DNA of 48,417 bases from Bacteroidales bacterium (GCA_016280915.1 JAEEHQ010000002.1:1-48417); one strand, 5' to 3'. Shown: positions 1 through 7,937, counted from the first letter of the stretch. The notes: generated by a model from the sequence alone, not told the origin. Numbers and translations are program-made.

Positions 1-231
1 AAAATAGCTTCTCGTTACCATCACATACCATGTAGTGTCGTTGCCCGCAGCCGAAGTCGAAACCATCGACATCAACGTCATTGTCGAATTCGAGTCGAAA
101 CTATGCCAGCAGTCATAGCTGCGACCAAAATTGTTCTCCCACGGGAAGAGGGTCACCGTGTCGTTAGTGCACTGTGCCCTCATGCCAAACACAAGCAAAG
201 TAAAAATGATTCCTATAAATAATTTCTTCAT
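1..231 (-). CDS. Secreted protein, N-terminal part only (cut by window edge)
   Basis: A reading frame of 77 codons starts with ATG at 231 and runs off the left end of the window. It opens with a clear signal peptide: Lys-Lys, then a hydrophobic stretch, then a likely cleavage after GMRAQ (residue 20). The mature start contains TLFPWENNFG and DCWHSFD, which resemble the opening strand of choice-of-anchor J / cleaved-adhesin jelly-roll domains of Bacteroidota surface proteins; this family call is inference from a short piece. A Bacteroidota-type promoter lies 170 bases upstream (405-435). The reading frame is certain as far as it goes; the function is not. Confidence 0.6.
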   Translation of the reverse strand, partial: MKKLFIGIIFTLLVFGMRAQCTNDTVTLFPWENNFGRSYDCWHSFDSNSTMTLMSMVSTSAAGNDTTWYVMVTRSYF

Positions 232-404
232 TTCAAACTCTTTTTTGATAATCGTATTGTCTGACTATATTAGTAGCAAAAAATGCCCATTTTGTTACAA
301 AGAAAGAGATATTTTTATTCATACAACACATAAAGTGGTGTGTTCTATTATTTGCGTAGGACGAACCCGCTAACCTACGTGAACACCCCGTCGCTTTGAC
401 GATG

Positions 405-435
405 CAAAAGTACTAATAAATCGCAATATTGCAAA
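405..435 (-). promoter_or_regulatory. Bacteroidota promoter for the secreted protein at 1-231
   Basis: Read on the minus strand, TACTTTTG (405-412) matches the -7 consensus TAnnTTTG. A TTTG -33 box (432-435) lies exactly 19 bases upstream. The implied 5' leader is about 170 nt and contains an inverted repeat CGTAGG/CCTACG around 355-380. Confidence 0.65.
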
Positions 436-436
436 C

Positions 437-681
437 GTTTCTATGTCGTTTTAACAATATTTTTATACGGGTACGGGGTGGGTAATTCATTGATTTTATT
501 TACATTATAATATGCGGATTCGGGATAGAAAATTGCAGAAACGTGCGGTATCTCTCTCTAAAATGACGGCCCGCCCGCGGAGAGGCGTTTGGAATATCTG
601 AAAAAAAACGGGGCAAATTGAAAAGTGATGTGATGGAGTACTAAAAAATGTTCAGATCCGTTAAAGTAAAAAAAACCGGAA
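437..681. other. Non-coding stretch upstream of the IS remnant
   Basis: No open reading frame with coding character is visible between the promoter at 405-435 and the ISL3 reading frame at 682. The stretch is AT-rich up to about 530, then more mixed. It probably contains the left end of the insertion sequence, but I could not identify a terminal inverted repeat because the right end is missing. Confidence 0.4.
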
Positions 682-1050
682 ATGGACAACAAGATAATGC
701 AACAGATATTGGGTATACTGATACCCGAAGAGATATTAGAGGACTTTGAAATAGTGGACATAGAGGAGAAGGCTGATGAGCGGGTGTTCCATATGAGAGA
801 GAAGGAGGAGCGGAAGCCGGAAGTGGGCGAGGAATTGCTGAAGGATGGCTATATGCGGGCGAAGGAGGTAGTGCACTACTCGTCAGGCATGAAACGATGC
901 ACGATACGCCTCGAGAGGCGTCGGTGGGTGAGCAAGGCCGACCGGAAGAGGTTCTACTACAATCAATACTCGTATACCGAGGAGGGATGCAAGGTGACAC
1001 GCCAGTTTGCATCTTTTTTAAAAGAGATTGACGGCGAAAGACCCGTTTGA
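682..1050 (+). CDS. ISL3-family (ISAon1-type) transposase, N-terminal ORF
   Basis: This 122-residue product has the layout of the separate N-terminal ORF of ISAon1-type ISL3 elements: an opening like LxIPEEILEDFEIVDIEE, a middle LERRRW motif, and an end like FASFLKEIDGERP. In this group the protein is the DNA-binding front of the transposase and precedes a second ORF carrying the DDE domain. The second ORF starts in a +1 frame and overlaps this one by 23 bases. The family identity is from motif recognition. The gene is probably non-functional because its partner ORF is truncated. Confidence 0.7.
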   Translation: MDNKIMQQILGILIPEEILEDFEIVDIEEKADERVFHMREKEERKPEVGEELLKDGYMRAKEVVHYSSGMKRCTIRLERRRWVSKADRKRFYYNQYSYTEEGCKVTRQFASFLKEIDGERPV

Positions 1051-1764
1051 CCTCAAGGTCATCAGCGACGTGCTGCAGATTGGGTACGACAGTCTGCGGA
1101 GGTGGGTGAGGGACTGCATATTGAAGATAGACAGCGCGGGGGTGCAGGAAGAGCTTCACGGCAAGGACTTTGAGACACCGAGGGTGAGCGGAGCGGGTGG
1201 CACGATAGGGGTTCCTGTATTCCGTCCCGAAGAAGTGGGGACGAACATGGCGGTGGACGAGAAATATATCAAACAGGAATACTATACCATCCTGACCAAC
1301 GCAGACACCGGGCGCATCGCAATGATGTGCCGCAGCATGGACTATCCGACACTAGTCGTGGCATTGCTCCGGTTCGGATGCGACACACTCGACAGGGTGA
1401 GGACGGTCACACGGGACCTCTCCCCGACATTCGAGTCCGTGTGCTCAATGGTGTTTCCCGAAGCCGTGCAGACCGCAGACAAGTTCCATGTCGTCACGCA
1501 CCTGACAAAGGCGATTCAGGATTACCGTGTGAGACTGAAAAAAGATGCCGAGAGACATGAGAGGAAAGCCGCGAAGAAACACGATGAAAAGTACAGGGAG
1601 AATGCGTCAAGGCCCGCTTCCGAGAGAATCCCGATGAGGAAGAAGTATCAGGTGCCAAGGCTCCCCAACGGCGAGACCCGGGCGGAGCTGATGCACCGCA
1701 GTCGATACCTGCTCTACAAGTCGCCAGGTGATTGGACTGTATCGCAGAGACAGAGAGCCCGCAT
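682..1764 (+). mobile_element. Truncated ISL3/ISAon1-type insertion sequence remnant
   Basis: The two transposase ORFs at 682-1050 and 1028-1764 form one element. The C-terminal part of the DDE domain, including the expected third acidic residue, is missing: the match to the family stops near the motif LLYKSPGDWTVSQRQRARI at about 1764, and unrelated GC-rich sequence follows. No complete terminal inverted repeats could be assigned. The element is GC-richer than its non-coding surroundings. It borders the nested small inverted-repeat elements that start at 2038. Confidence 0.65.
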
Positions 1765-1912
1765 TGAGGGGCTGGCAGTTCCTCACGCACGAGGGGCGGC
1801 TGGCCATAGGCGGCGCCGACGACGAGAGTACGGGCTGGGCAGTAGTGCTTTTCGGCGAGCGGGAGCAGAGCGCGTCGACTCAGCAGGTGGTCACCACCTG
1901 CCGCCTGTTTGA
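1028..1912 (+). pseudogene. ISL3-family transposase DDE ORF, 3'-truncated
   Basis: The frame opens with TTG at 1028. In the family the two ORFs read through as LKEIDGERP-FDLK, and here the join lies at CCGTTT near 1043, so expression would need a frameshift or re-initiation. DDE features are visible: the first Asp in MAVDEKY followed by YYTILTN, the second Asp in TADKFHVV, then the basic linker and RSRYLLYKSP. After about codon 245 (near 1764) similarity ends, and the remaining 50 codons to the stop at 1912 look like an out-of-frame reading of the next remnant. The third catalytic acidic residue is absent, so this copy should be inactive. Confidence 0.65.
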
Positions 1913-2012
1913 GCAATACACCACCGACGAGGCATTGGCACGTGCCGCCGAGAGCTACGGCAACGTGGAGAAGCCCGACCTCCTGGCCCCCGACAAACAT
2001 GAGCGTGGGTAG
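1757..2012 (+). pseudogene. Tail of an unidentified gene fused to the IS remnant
   Basis: In a different frame from the transposase, codons from about 1757 to the stop at 2012 read as a protein-like sequence (for example GWQFLTHEGRLAIGGADDE and the end NVEKPDLLAPDKHERG), with the GC-rich third positions of real coding sequence. It has no start of its own: the in-frame ATG at 1728 lies within the transposase coding region. I do not recognise the family. The best reading is the 3' end of a gene whose front was lost when the IS was truncated or a deletion joined the two. Confidence 0.4.
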
Positions 2013-2041
2013 GGGCAGGTCTGTGGCTAAGGGGTATTTAA

Positions 2042-2595
2042 CTCAAATCGCACATTAGACCGACTTCTCAATCATTCTTGTCTTTTTTAGGTCTGTTTAT
2101 GCCATATCAGCCTTTCTTTATGTACTATGGCGTTACTTGGGCTCGGCAGAGCTATCTTCCTCTGCTCTTGAAAAAATCGTTGCTCCCATTCGGTTGCGAC
2201 GTTATTTCAACCCAAATCGATCATTAGTCCGACTTCTTTATTGATTTTAGGTTTTTTAAGTCTTTTTGGGCCATCTCAGCATTTCTTCCGGCATCTTGAC
2301 CACATCCCTGCCTCGTCGTAGCTTTGTTCTCCGCTTCGCTATCGAAACCATCCACTGGATGCTTTCTTCACGCCGTTGCCAGCGATGTGGCCAATCTGCT
2401 CGTAATAAATACTAATCTGACACAAACCCTAATGACCGATTTGGGTTTAAGCAACGTTCGGCATCTTGTATACATCTCTGTCTCACTGTAGCTGAAAGGC
2501 ATTCACCGGATGCCTTTCTTACCTTCGGCAGCGATGCGTCCAATCTGCTCGAAACAAATACTATTCTGGCAAAAAAGCTAATGATCGATTTGGGA
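2042..2595. repeat. Family A inverted-repeat element, outer copy interrupted by a second copy
   Basis: The left end resembles the family terminal repeat AACCCAAATCGGTCATTAG (2040-2058, three mismatches) and the right end is its inverse (2578-2596, about two mismatches). TTAA precedes the left end (2038-2041) and the near-match TTAT follows the right end. The sequence up to 2206 continues at 2447 when compared with the intact copy at 43104-43511: GACGTTATTT is followed by AAGCAACGTTCGGCATC here and by AAGCAATGTTCGGCATC there. The outer copy is therefore split by the element at 2211-2446. It carries one decayed hairpin cassette (about 2130-2181). Confidence 0.75.
2211..2446. repeat. Family A inverted-repeat element, nested copy
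   Basis: This is a complete 236-bp copy with terminal repeats at 2209-2227 (one mismatch) and 2429-2447 (exact inverse). It is inserted inside another family A element. Flanks are TCAA on the left (2207-2210) and TTAA on the right (2447-2450), fitting a TTAA target duplication with one substitution. It has the module with CTCCGCTTCGCTATCG and ATCCACTGGATG but lacks the CGTTGC/GCAACG hairpin cassette seen in other copies. Confidence 0.8.
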
Positions 2596-2599
2596 TTAT

Positions 2600-2900
2600 T
2601 CGTTTGAGAGCGCGTCCCTTCAGGACGCCGGGTAGTAAGTGATTCGTTGTCCTCACACGGCGAACGGAGACGGGACTAAGCAAAGGCAGGGTTATAGTCC
2701 GCTACTACTTATCCCTTTTTGAGCGTATCCCGGCCTTTCGGCCACCCTTTTGAAAGGAGACGGATGGCTAATGCGGTGGGCAACCGCCATGCGAAAACAT
2801 ATTCTTGAAATCTAATATCTTGTCTACGCTGTAATCTGACATTTGGGACTCTCTACTACTCGACTCCTTGACAACTTTTTTATTAAAAAAGTTGTTTGAC
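2600..2900. other. Non-coding region with several small hairpins upstream of ackA
   Basis: No coding frame is apparent. The stretch has compact hairpins: GCGTCC-CTTCA-GGACGC (2612-2628), GGCC-TTTC-GGCC (2732-2743) and GCGGT-GGGC-ACCGC (2773-2786). The first resembles the GCATCCC/GGGATGC hairpin at 26188-26205 in another intergenic region. I see no function; it may be debris of further small repeats. Confidence 0.4.
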
Positions 2901-2901
2901 C

Positions 2902-2932
2902 TTTGTTTTCTCGGATTATTTGCGTATCTTTG
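2902..2932 (+). promoter_or_regulatory. Bacteroidota promoter for ackA
   Basis: TTTG (2902-2905) and TATCTTTG (2925-2932) are separated by exactly 19 bases, the ideal Bacteroidota arrangement. The start codon at 2972 lies about 40 bases downstream of the -7 box. This argues against the in-frame ATG at 2903, which would lie inside the promoter. Confidence 0.8.
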
Positions 2933-2971
2933 CATTTTGAAAAATTAAAGAATCAAAATAATTTACACGAT

Positions 2972-4174
2972 ATGAAGATTTTAGTTCTCAATTGCGGTAG
3001 TTCATCTATAAAGTACCAGTTGGTGGACATGGACAACGATGCTATGGTGATGGCCAAAGGTGTGCTGGAACGCATTGGTCTGGCTATGGGCGAATTTACC
3101 CATAAGTTCCACGGACAGAAACATTACGAGCAACTGCCGATTCCTGACCACACTGCTGGCATCAAGATTGTGCTGCGGGCTCTCACCGACCCCACTATCG
3201 GCGTTATCAGCGACCTGAAGGAGATTAGTGCTGTGGGTAATCGCATTGTTTTCGGTGGCAAGCACTTCAAGGAGAGCTGTATCGTGACGGATAAGGTTAT
3301 TGGCTTGATTGAGAGCATTAAAGACGTATTTCCATTGCATATTCCAGGCAATCTGGCCGGCATCCACGCTATGGAAGAGGCTTTGCCCGGTATCCCACAG
3401 GTGGCTGTCTTCGACACCGCCTTCCATGCCACTATGCCTCCCAAGGCCTATCTTTACGGTCTGCCATACGAGTATGCCGAGAAGTATGACATCCGTCGCT
3501 ACGGGTTCCATGGAACCAGCCATCGTTTTGTGGCCGAGAAGGCTGCCAAACTGATTGGCAAGGATTGGAATGACCTCAAAATCATCAGCTGCCACCTCGG
3601 CAGTGGAGCCAGCATTTGCGCTGTGGACCATGGCAAATCGGTGGACACCACGCTGGGTATGACTCCTGTGGAGGGTTTGATAATGGGCAGTCGCTGCGGT
3701 GACGTAGATGCGGGTGCCATCCTTTACCTGATGGAGAAGGAGAACCTCACTACTGGTCAGATGTCGCTCATCCTCAATAAGAAATGTGGTTTGCTGGGTA
3801 TTAGTGGTGACAAGCAAGACATGCGCGATATCTATGCTGGCAAGCAGGCCGGAGACGAGCGTGCCACCAACGCCTTCGACACGTTTGCCTACCGCGTGAA
3901 GAAATATATCGGTGCTTATATGGCCGCCATGAACGGCTGCGACTTGCTCTTGCTCACCGGCGGTATCGGCGAAAACGCTTGGTTTATGCGCCGTCCCATC
4001 TTAGAGAACATGGAGTTCCTCGGCATCGAATGCGATATGAGTAAGAATGACGGAGTGATGGGCGAGGACATCATCCTCAGCACCCCCACGTCGCGGGTCA
4101 AAGTGGTGGTGGTCACTACCGACGAGGAGCGCGTAATTGCCGAAGATACTTATCGTTTGGTTGGCCGGCGTTAA
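2972..4174 (+). CDS. ackA: Acetate kinase
   Basis: This protein interconverts acetyl phosphate + ADP and acetate + ATP in the cytoplasm. The 400-residue length is typical. Numbering from MKILVLNCGSS, the catalytic and binding residues fall where they do in the well-studied Methanosarcina enzyme: Asn7, Arg91, His123, Asp148, His180, His208 and Arg241, with the C-terminal TTDEE motif. One oddity is the conserved GHRVVHGG segment, which here reads GNRIVFGG: two histidines are replaced (positions 90 and 94) while Arg91 is kept. The start at 2972 is chosen for the promoter at 2902-2932 and the family N-terminus. The usual partner pta is not adjacent; upstream is a repeat cluster, and downstream is a convergent gene. 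Confidence 0.95.
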   Translation: MKILVLNCGSSSIKYQLVDMDNDAMVMAKGVLERIGLAMGEFTHKFHGQKHYEQLPIPDHTAGIKIVLRALTDPTIGVISDLKEISAVGNRIVFGGKHFKESCIVTDKVIGLIESIKDVFPLHIPGNLAGIHAMEEALPGIPQVAVFDTAFHATMPPKAYLYGLPYEYAEKYDIRRYGFHGTSHRFVAEKAAKLIGKDWNDLKIISCHLGSGASICAVDHGKSVDTTLGMTPVEGLIMGSRCGDVDAGAILYLMEKENLTTGQMSLILNKKCGLLGISGDKQDMRDIYAGKQAGDERATNAFDTFAYRVKKYIGAYMAAMNGCDLLLLTGGIGENAWFMRRPILENMEFLGIECDMSKNDGVMGEDIILSTPTSRVKVVVVTTDEERVIAEDTYRLVGRR

Positions 4175-4232
4175 GGTGACATTGGGGGTGGGAGGCAAAA
4201 CTCCACTTCACTCTGTTTCTTCTTATAAGATA

Positions 4233-4270
4233 ATAAAAAAATGAGCAGCTTTCCATGGGGAAGGCTGCTC
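4233..4270 (-). terminator. Rho-independent terminator of the AT-hook protein gene
   Basis: The stem GAGCAGC-TTTCC / GGAA-GGCTGCTC (4243-4270, one G-T pair) with loop ATGG is followed on the minus strand by a run of T (complement of 4233-4241). It lies between the convergent ackA and 4310-5041 genes and probably also stops ackA transcripts. Confidence 0.75.
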
Positions 4271-4309
4271 AAATGTTATAGTATGAATATGGGTATTCCT
4301 AAGTTGGTC

Positions 4310-5041
4310 TTATAGGTCATCTGGGGCGGGGTTCTTGCGAGGACGGCCTTTCTTCTTGGGAGTGGCAGGCACCGCGGGAGCGGCAGAGGAGTCCTTGCGA
4401 GGACGGCCACGCTTGGGTTTGGAAGCGGCAGCAGCCTGCTCGGCTTCCATGCGGGCCTTCTCCTCTGGGGGTATTTCGGCATGCTCCAGATAGAAATCGC
4501 TGTCGATGTCCATTAGCTCTTCGTCGGTGGGCTCGAGGTCGTCGTCATTTTCGGGAGCCTCTTCTTTTTCGGCGTATTCATCTTCGGCATACTCGTCGTT
4601 GTCGAAGGCTTCTTCCAATTCTTTGCCGAGGCTACTGAGAGAGCCCTTTCTCTTCTTGTCGGAGGCAGCCTCTTCGTAATCGCCGTGGCGGATGGAACGC
4701 TCGGTGTGGGCATTGGAGTTTTCCTCTTTTTCGATGGCCTCGGAGAGGGGAACGAATTCGTGGTCGGCCTTCTCGATTTCTTCGTCGAAATAGTCCTTGT
4801 CGTCGTCAGCATCGGCATCGGTGATAGTGGTGTCGATTTTGACGTCGAACTTAATCATATAAACGGTATCTTCTGTCTCCATAGGAACGACGAAGATAGT
4901 ATCGCCGTTGGGCTTTTCAAAACGCTGCAAATAGTCGGAATATCCATCGGGGTAAGTCTCTTTGAAGAGTTGCTTCAGACCGTCGGATAGGTTTTTGTAG
5001 CTGACTATCAAGTTCTTTTTGTGAGTTCTGTGTGGGTTCAT
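4310..5041 (-). CDS. Acidic protein with two C-terminal AT-hooks
   Basis: The first 75 residues form a compact domain (MNPHRTHKKNLIVSYKNL, then FEKPNGDTIFVVPMETEDT and MIKFDVKID) that I recognise as a conserved Bacteroidales protein of unknown function. The middle (about 75-185) is very acidic, with strings of Asp and Glu. The tail carries two AT-hook motifs, KPKRGRPRKD and KKKGRPRKNP, which bind the minor groove of AT-rich DNA in other proteins. The combination suggests a nucleoid-associated or DNA-templated role, but that is inference. The gene is monocistronic, with its own promoter (5060-5090) and terminator. Its 243 residues show no signal peptide or membrane segment. Confidence 0.75.
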   Translation of the reverse strand: MNPHRTHKKNLIVSYKNLSDGLKQLFKETYPDGYSDYLQRFEKPNGDTIFVVPMETEDTVYMIKFDVKIDTTITDADADDDKDYFDEEIEKADHEFVPLSEAIEKEENSNAHTERSIRHGDYEEAASDKKRKGSLSSLGKELEEAFDNDEYAEDEYAEKEEAPENDDDLEPTDEELMDIDSDFYLEHAEIPPEEKARMEAEQAAAASKPKRGRPRKDSSAAPAVPATPKKKGRPRKNPAPDDL

Positions 5042-5059
5042 TTAGTATTAAATTTTATG

Positions 5060-5090
5060 CAAGTATAACAACTTTATTTGAAACAAACAA
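5060..5090 (-). promoter_or_regulatory. Likely promoter of the AT-hook protein gene
   Basis: On the minus strand TATACTTG (5060-5067) is one base from the TAnnTTTG consensus, and TTG (5088-5090) lies 20 bases upstream. The start codon (5041) is 19 bases downstream. Confidence 0.45.
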
Positions 5091-5139
5091 TTTTTTTTTA
5101 GAAAAAATTATCAACATCTACAAAAAGTTCTAAAAAAGC

Positions 5140-5161
5140 ATGAAAACAAGTATGTTTTCAT
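5140..5161. other. Hairpin between the helicase and AT-hook genes
   Basis: ATGAAAAC (5140-5147) and GTTTTCAT (5154-5161) form a perfect 8-bp inverted repeat with a 6-base loop, in the gap 5042-5273. It lies downstream of the helicase stop on that gene's strand but has no clear T-run, so a terminator role is only possible. Confidence 0.35.
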
Positions 5162-5273
5162 ACCCAGAAGCCGCCTAAAAAAGCTGTTATTTCTATGCGG
5201 AAAAGGCATCTAATGGGTGCCGTTGACCGCAAGAAGATAGCGCCTCTTATTCGTCGCGTGACATTGATGAGAA

Positions 5274-7937
5274 TTAGGACGTTTGCGGGAAAGCCTCCAA
5301 CTTGCCCGTGTTGGGGTTGAAGGCGTAGAAGGTGAACATGGTGGCAATTGACTGTAAGAACGGTGTGACTTTGTTGGGGTAGCCTCCGCGGTTGGTGTCG
5401 GAATAGGTGATGCAGAGGTGTTTTTTTGCACGGGAGAGGGCTACATAGAAGCGGCGTGCATCCTCTCGGATGCGCTCTTGGTCGTTGTTTCTGATGTTGT
5501 TATAGAAAGGGTATGACCCTTCGACTGCGTTGAAGATAATGACGCTTTCGAACTCTAATCCCTTGGCTTTGTGCGCTGTGGCTATGAAGAAGCGTTCGCG
5601 CTGAAACTGCAACATGCTCTTGCTGTCGCAGAGGTCGGATTCTCTCAGGGTGTTGATTTCTACTAGGTAGCGGTCAAGCTGCTGTCGCAATGTGGGTGCT
5701 ATTTCCGCATCGATGATGTCTACGGAGAGGAAATCGATGATATGCTGCCATTTGTCTACAGGCTTGACTACTCCTTTGGCCAAAAGGTGCAGGTAGAGAT
5801 ACTGCATCTCGTCGACCAAGGCGGGAAGGCGACCATTGGTCGAGCCATTATTATCCTTCTCGGATAGGGTGAAGATTCTCTGATGGGTGTGTATAAAGAA
5901 GTCGCGATAGGCTTCGCGAAAGCGCATCACCACACCATGGACAGTAGGCTCGGACAAGAACTGATGTTGCAGCGGGATGAAAGAGGAGGCCAGCTGGCGA
6001 CAATAGGTTAGGAGGGAGAGGGTGGCCATGACATCGTCGATGGCGTTGTGGGAGTTGGTACCCTCGAGGTGGAGGGTTTCCAGCAGCCGTTCCAGTTTGT
6101 AAACTCGGAGGCGGGGTTGGACCAACCGGATGAGTTTGAGGGTGTCGAAACGTTGGCGGTGGCCTAACTCAAAGCCTAACGTGCGGCGGCAGTTGTAGTC
6201 TAAAATGTGATAATCGAACTCAACATTATGACCGATGAGGACATGGCCGGCACAGTACTTGAGGAAACGACCAAGACCTTCTGCACGTGAGTAACGCTCG
6301 CTGTTGAGGTAGACCTCCAGCATGGGGTTGTCGTGACCTCCGACGATGGGCGGAATTTCCTTGTTGGTTTCAATAATGATGCTAAAGTCTGAACCTGGTA
6401 CATATTCGCCACAGCGCACTTTAATGGCGGCAATCTGGATGATGTCGTCATGGAAGATGTCGAGTCCGGTGGTCTCGGTGTCAAAGAGGACAATCTCTTC
6501 ATTATTTAAGACCTGCACGAATTGTTGCAGATAGGTGCCTTGGTCGTACATGAGGAGGTCGGTGGGGGAGATGGCGTAGCTGCGTAGTTGTCGCATCAGG
6601 TTTCGTGCGGCGGCATACTCGGGTATGACGTGCAGGTGGTAGAGCAGGCGAGCCCAGGCAATGAAGCAGGTTTCGTTTGCTATGATGTTGAAGTGTGATA
6701 GCAACAACTGTACCGTAGGAGTGGAGAAGAGGTCGCGGCCGGAGATTTTGAAATGGGGGATGTCGCCAAACTCACGGCTCAGTCGGTCAGCATCGGCATT
6801 GGTGGAGACGATGAGGGCCACGCGGCCGTTGGGTTCCATGTCGGCATAGCGTTTGGCCAGTGAGATGGCGAGACGGTATTCGTTGGCTACGGATCGCTGG
6901 CAGAGGGTGCAGGGCGCATTGTCGGCCTGGCAATGCATCTGCTCTTTATGGTAGAGGGTCGAGAGGTCGTGGTAGCAGGCACGGAAGACGCAGCGGTCCT
7001 GAGGGGCAGCCTGCAGGGTGTCGTCGGTGATGGGTAATAGGGAGGGGTCGATGCCTAGTTGGCGGACAGCATAGGTGTTGTAAACGTCCAGCAGGTAGCG
7101 GGGTGAGCGATGGTTTTTACCCAAATGGTGCAGGTTGTGGGCACAGCGCCGTTTGAGATCTTCCAAGGCCTCCAGTTTGGCACCCACAAATGAGAAGATG
7201 GCTTGCTGTTCGTCGCCCAGGTAAACTATTGTGGCATCGTCGGTGGCAAAAAGGTCGATGATGGCCAGCTGCAGAAAGTTGAGGTCTTGCACCTCGTCAA
7301 CCTGAATCCAATGGTAGCGGTGGCGTTCGGGGTCTTGGCTGGCATAGAGATAGGTTTTCTCTAGCAGGTCTTCGAAGTCGAGCAGGCTGTCGGTCTCTTT
7401 GTATTCAGCATAAAGATTGGCCAACTGTGCCTTGCGCTGCATGTGGGGTAGCTCGGACTCAGCTAACATGTCGCCGTGGACTATCAGTTGTTTTGGAAAC
7501 CCCGCTTTTTGTTGGGAGAGGGCATGCTGGTAGTTGACGATTTCTGCTGTAAAATGAGCATTATCCTCAGCGGGGTCGAGATGTGCTAAATATGTGATGA
7601 TGCTCTCTGCATCAAGGTCGTCGATGACGGCACTATTCTGTGGTACCTTTTTTTGATCAAAGAGGTAGTTGGAACAGAAGCGATGCACATTGCCCACAAA
7701 GAGGTCGGCAGGGACGGGGTTGTGGGTGCGCTCGTTAATGCGGTCGCGCATGCCGCGACTGGCGCGGTTGGTAAAGGTGAGGCAGACCATGTCGGAGTAG
7801 TCGACACCATGGGTATGGGCCTGAATAACGCGTTCGGCAAGGATGAAAGTCTTGCCACAACCCGGAGGCGCCAGCACCAAGTGTCGGCCACTGCGGAGGT
7901 CGATAACGGCCTGTTGGTCTTTGTCAGGACTATTCAA
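5274..7937 (-). CDS. UvrD-like superfamily 1 helicase with embedded DEDDh 3'-5' exonuclease
   Basis: This 887-residue protein is a DNA helicase with a nuclease inside it. Helicase motifs in order: APPGCGKT (23-30), LTFTNRAS, DEVQD (214-218), YLGDEQQAIFSFVG (239-252), GKNHRSP (273-279), then HKAKGLEF (789-796) and YVALSRAKKH (831-840). Between motifs IV and V sits a DnaQ-like exonuclease with FDTETTG (Asp486, Glu488), HNVEFD (Asp575) and H-x4-D (His630, Asp635), so all DEDDh residues are present. Cysteines 336, 343 and 346 may bind a metal. The product would unwind DNA and trim 3' ends, probably in repair. The start is TTG at 7937, overlapping the glmS stop by 8 bases, which implies translational coupling; no in-frame ATG precedes the Walker motif. 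Confidence 0.85.
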   Translation of the reverse strand: MNSPDKDQQAVIDLRSGRHLVLAPPGCGKTFILAERVIQAHTHGVDYSDMVCLTFTNRASRGMRDRINERTHNPVPADLFVGNVHRFCSNYLFDQKKVPQNSAVIDDLDAESIITYLAHLDPAEDNAHFTAEIVNYQHALSQQKAGFPKQLIVHGDMLAESELPHMQRKAQLANLYAEYKETDSLLDFEDLLEKTYLYASQDPERHRYHWIQVDEVQDLNFLQLAIIDLFATDDATIVYLGDEQQAIFSFVGAKLEALEDLKRRCAHNLHHLGKNHRSPRYLLDVYNTYAVRQLGIDPSLLPITDDTLQAAPQDRCVFRACYHDLSTLYHKEQMHCQADNAPCTLCQRSVANEYRLAISLAKRYADMEPNGRVALIVSTNADADRLSREFGDIPHFKISGRDLFSTPTVQLLLSHFNIIANETCFIAWARLLYHLHVIPEYAAARNLMRQLRSYAISPTDLLMYDQGTYLQQFVQVLNNEEIVLFDTETTGLDIFHDDIIQIAAIKVRCGEYVPGSDFSIIIETNKEIPPIVGGHDNPMLEVYLNSERYSRAEGLGRFLKYCAGHVLIGHNVEFDYHILDYNCRRTLGFELGHRQRFDTLKLIRLVQPRLRVYKLERLLETLHLEGTNSHNAIDDVMATLSLLTYCRQLASSFIPLQHQFLSEPTVHGVVMRFREAYRDFFIHTHQRIFTLSEKDNNGSTNGRLPALVDEMQYLYLHLLAKGVVKPVDKWQHIIDFLSVDIIDAEIAPTLRQQLDRYLVEINTLRESDLCDSKSMLQFQRERFFIATAHKAKGLEFESVIIFNAVEGSYPFYNNIRNNDQERIREDARRFYVALSRAKKHLCITYSDTNRGGYPNKVTPFLQSIATMFTFYAFNPNTGKLEAFPQTS

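Noticed and set aside
355..400. tRNA-like fold in the leader of the first gene
   Set aside because: There is an inverted repeat CGTAGG/CCTACG, but no acceptor, D or T arm pattern of a tRNA.
1012..1024. Programmed frameshift at the T-run before the second ISL3 ORF
   Set aside because: The second frame has a stop at 1019-1021, so slippage on the T-run itself would fail. The family join falls later, near 1043, so re-initiation or a mutation is as likely.
1728..1756. ATG at 1728 as the true start of the gene remnant ending at 2012
   Set aside because: The first codons overlap the transposase coding region in another frame; the start is probably accidental and the real gene began elsewhere.
3002..3817. 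A 271-codon open frame on the minus strand
   Set aside because: It lies opposite ackA, where all catalytic residues are intact; the minus-strand translation has no family features.
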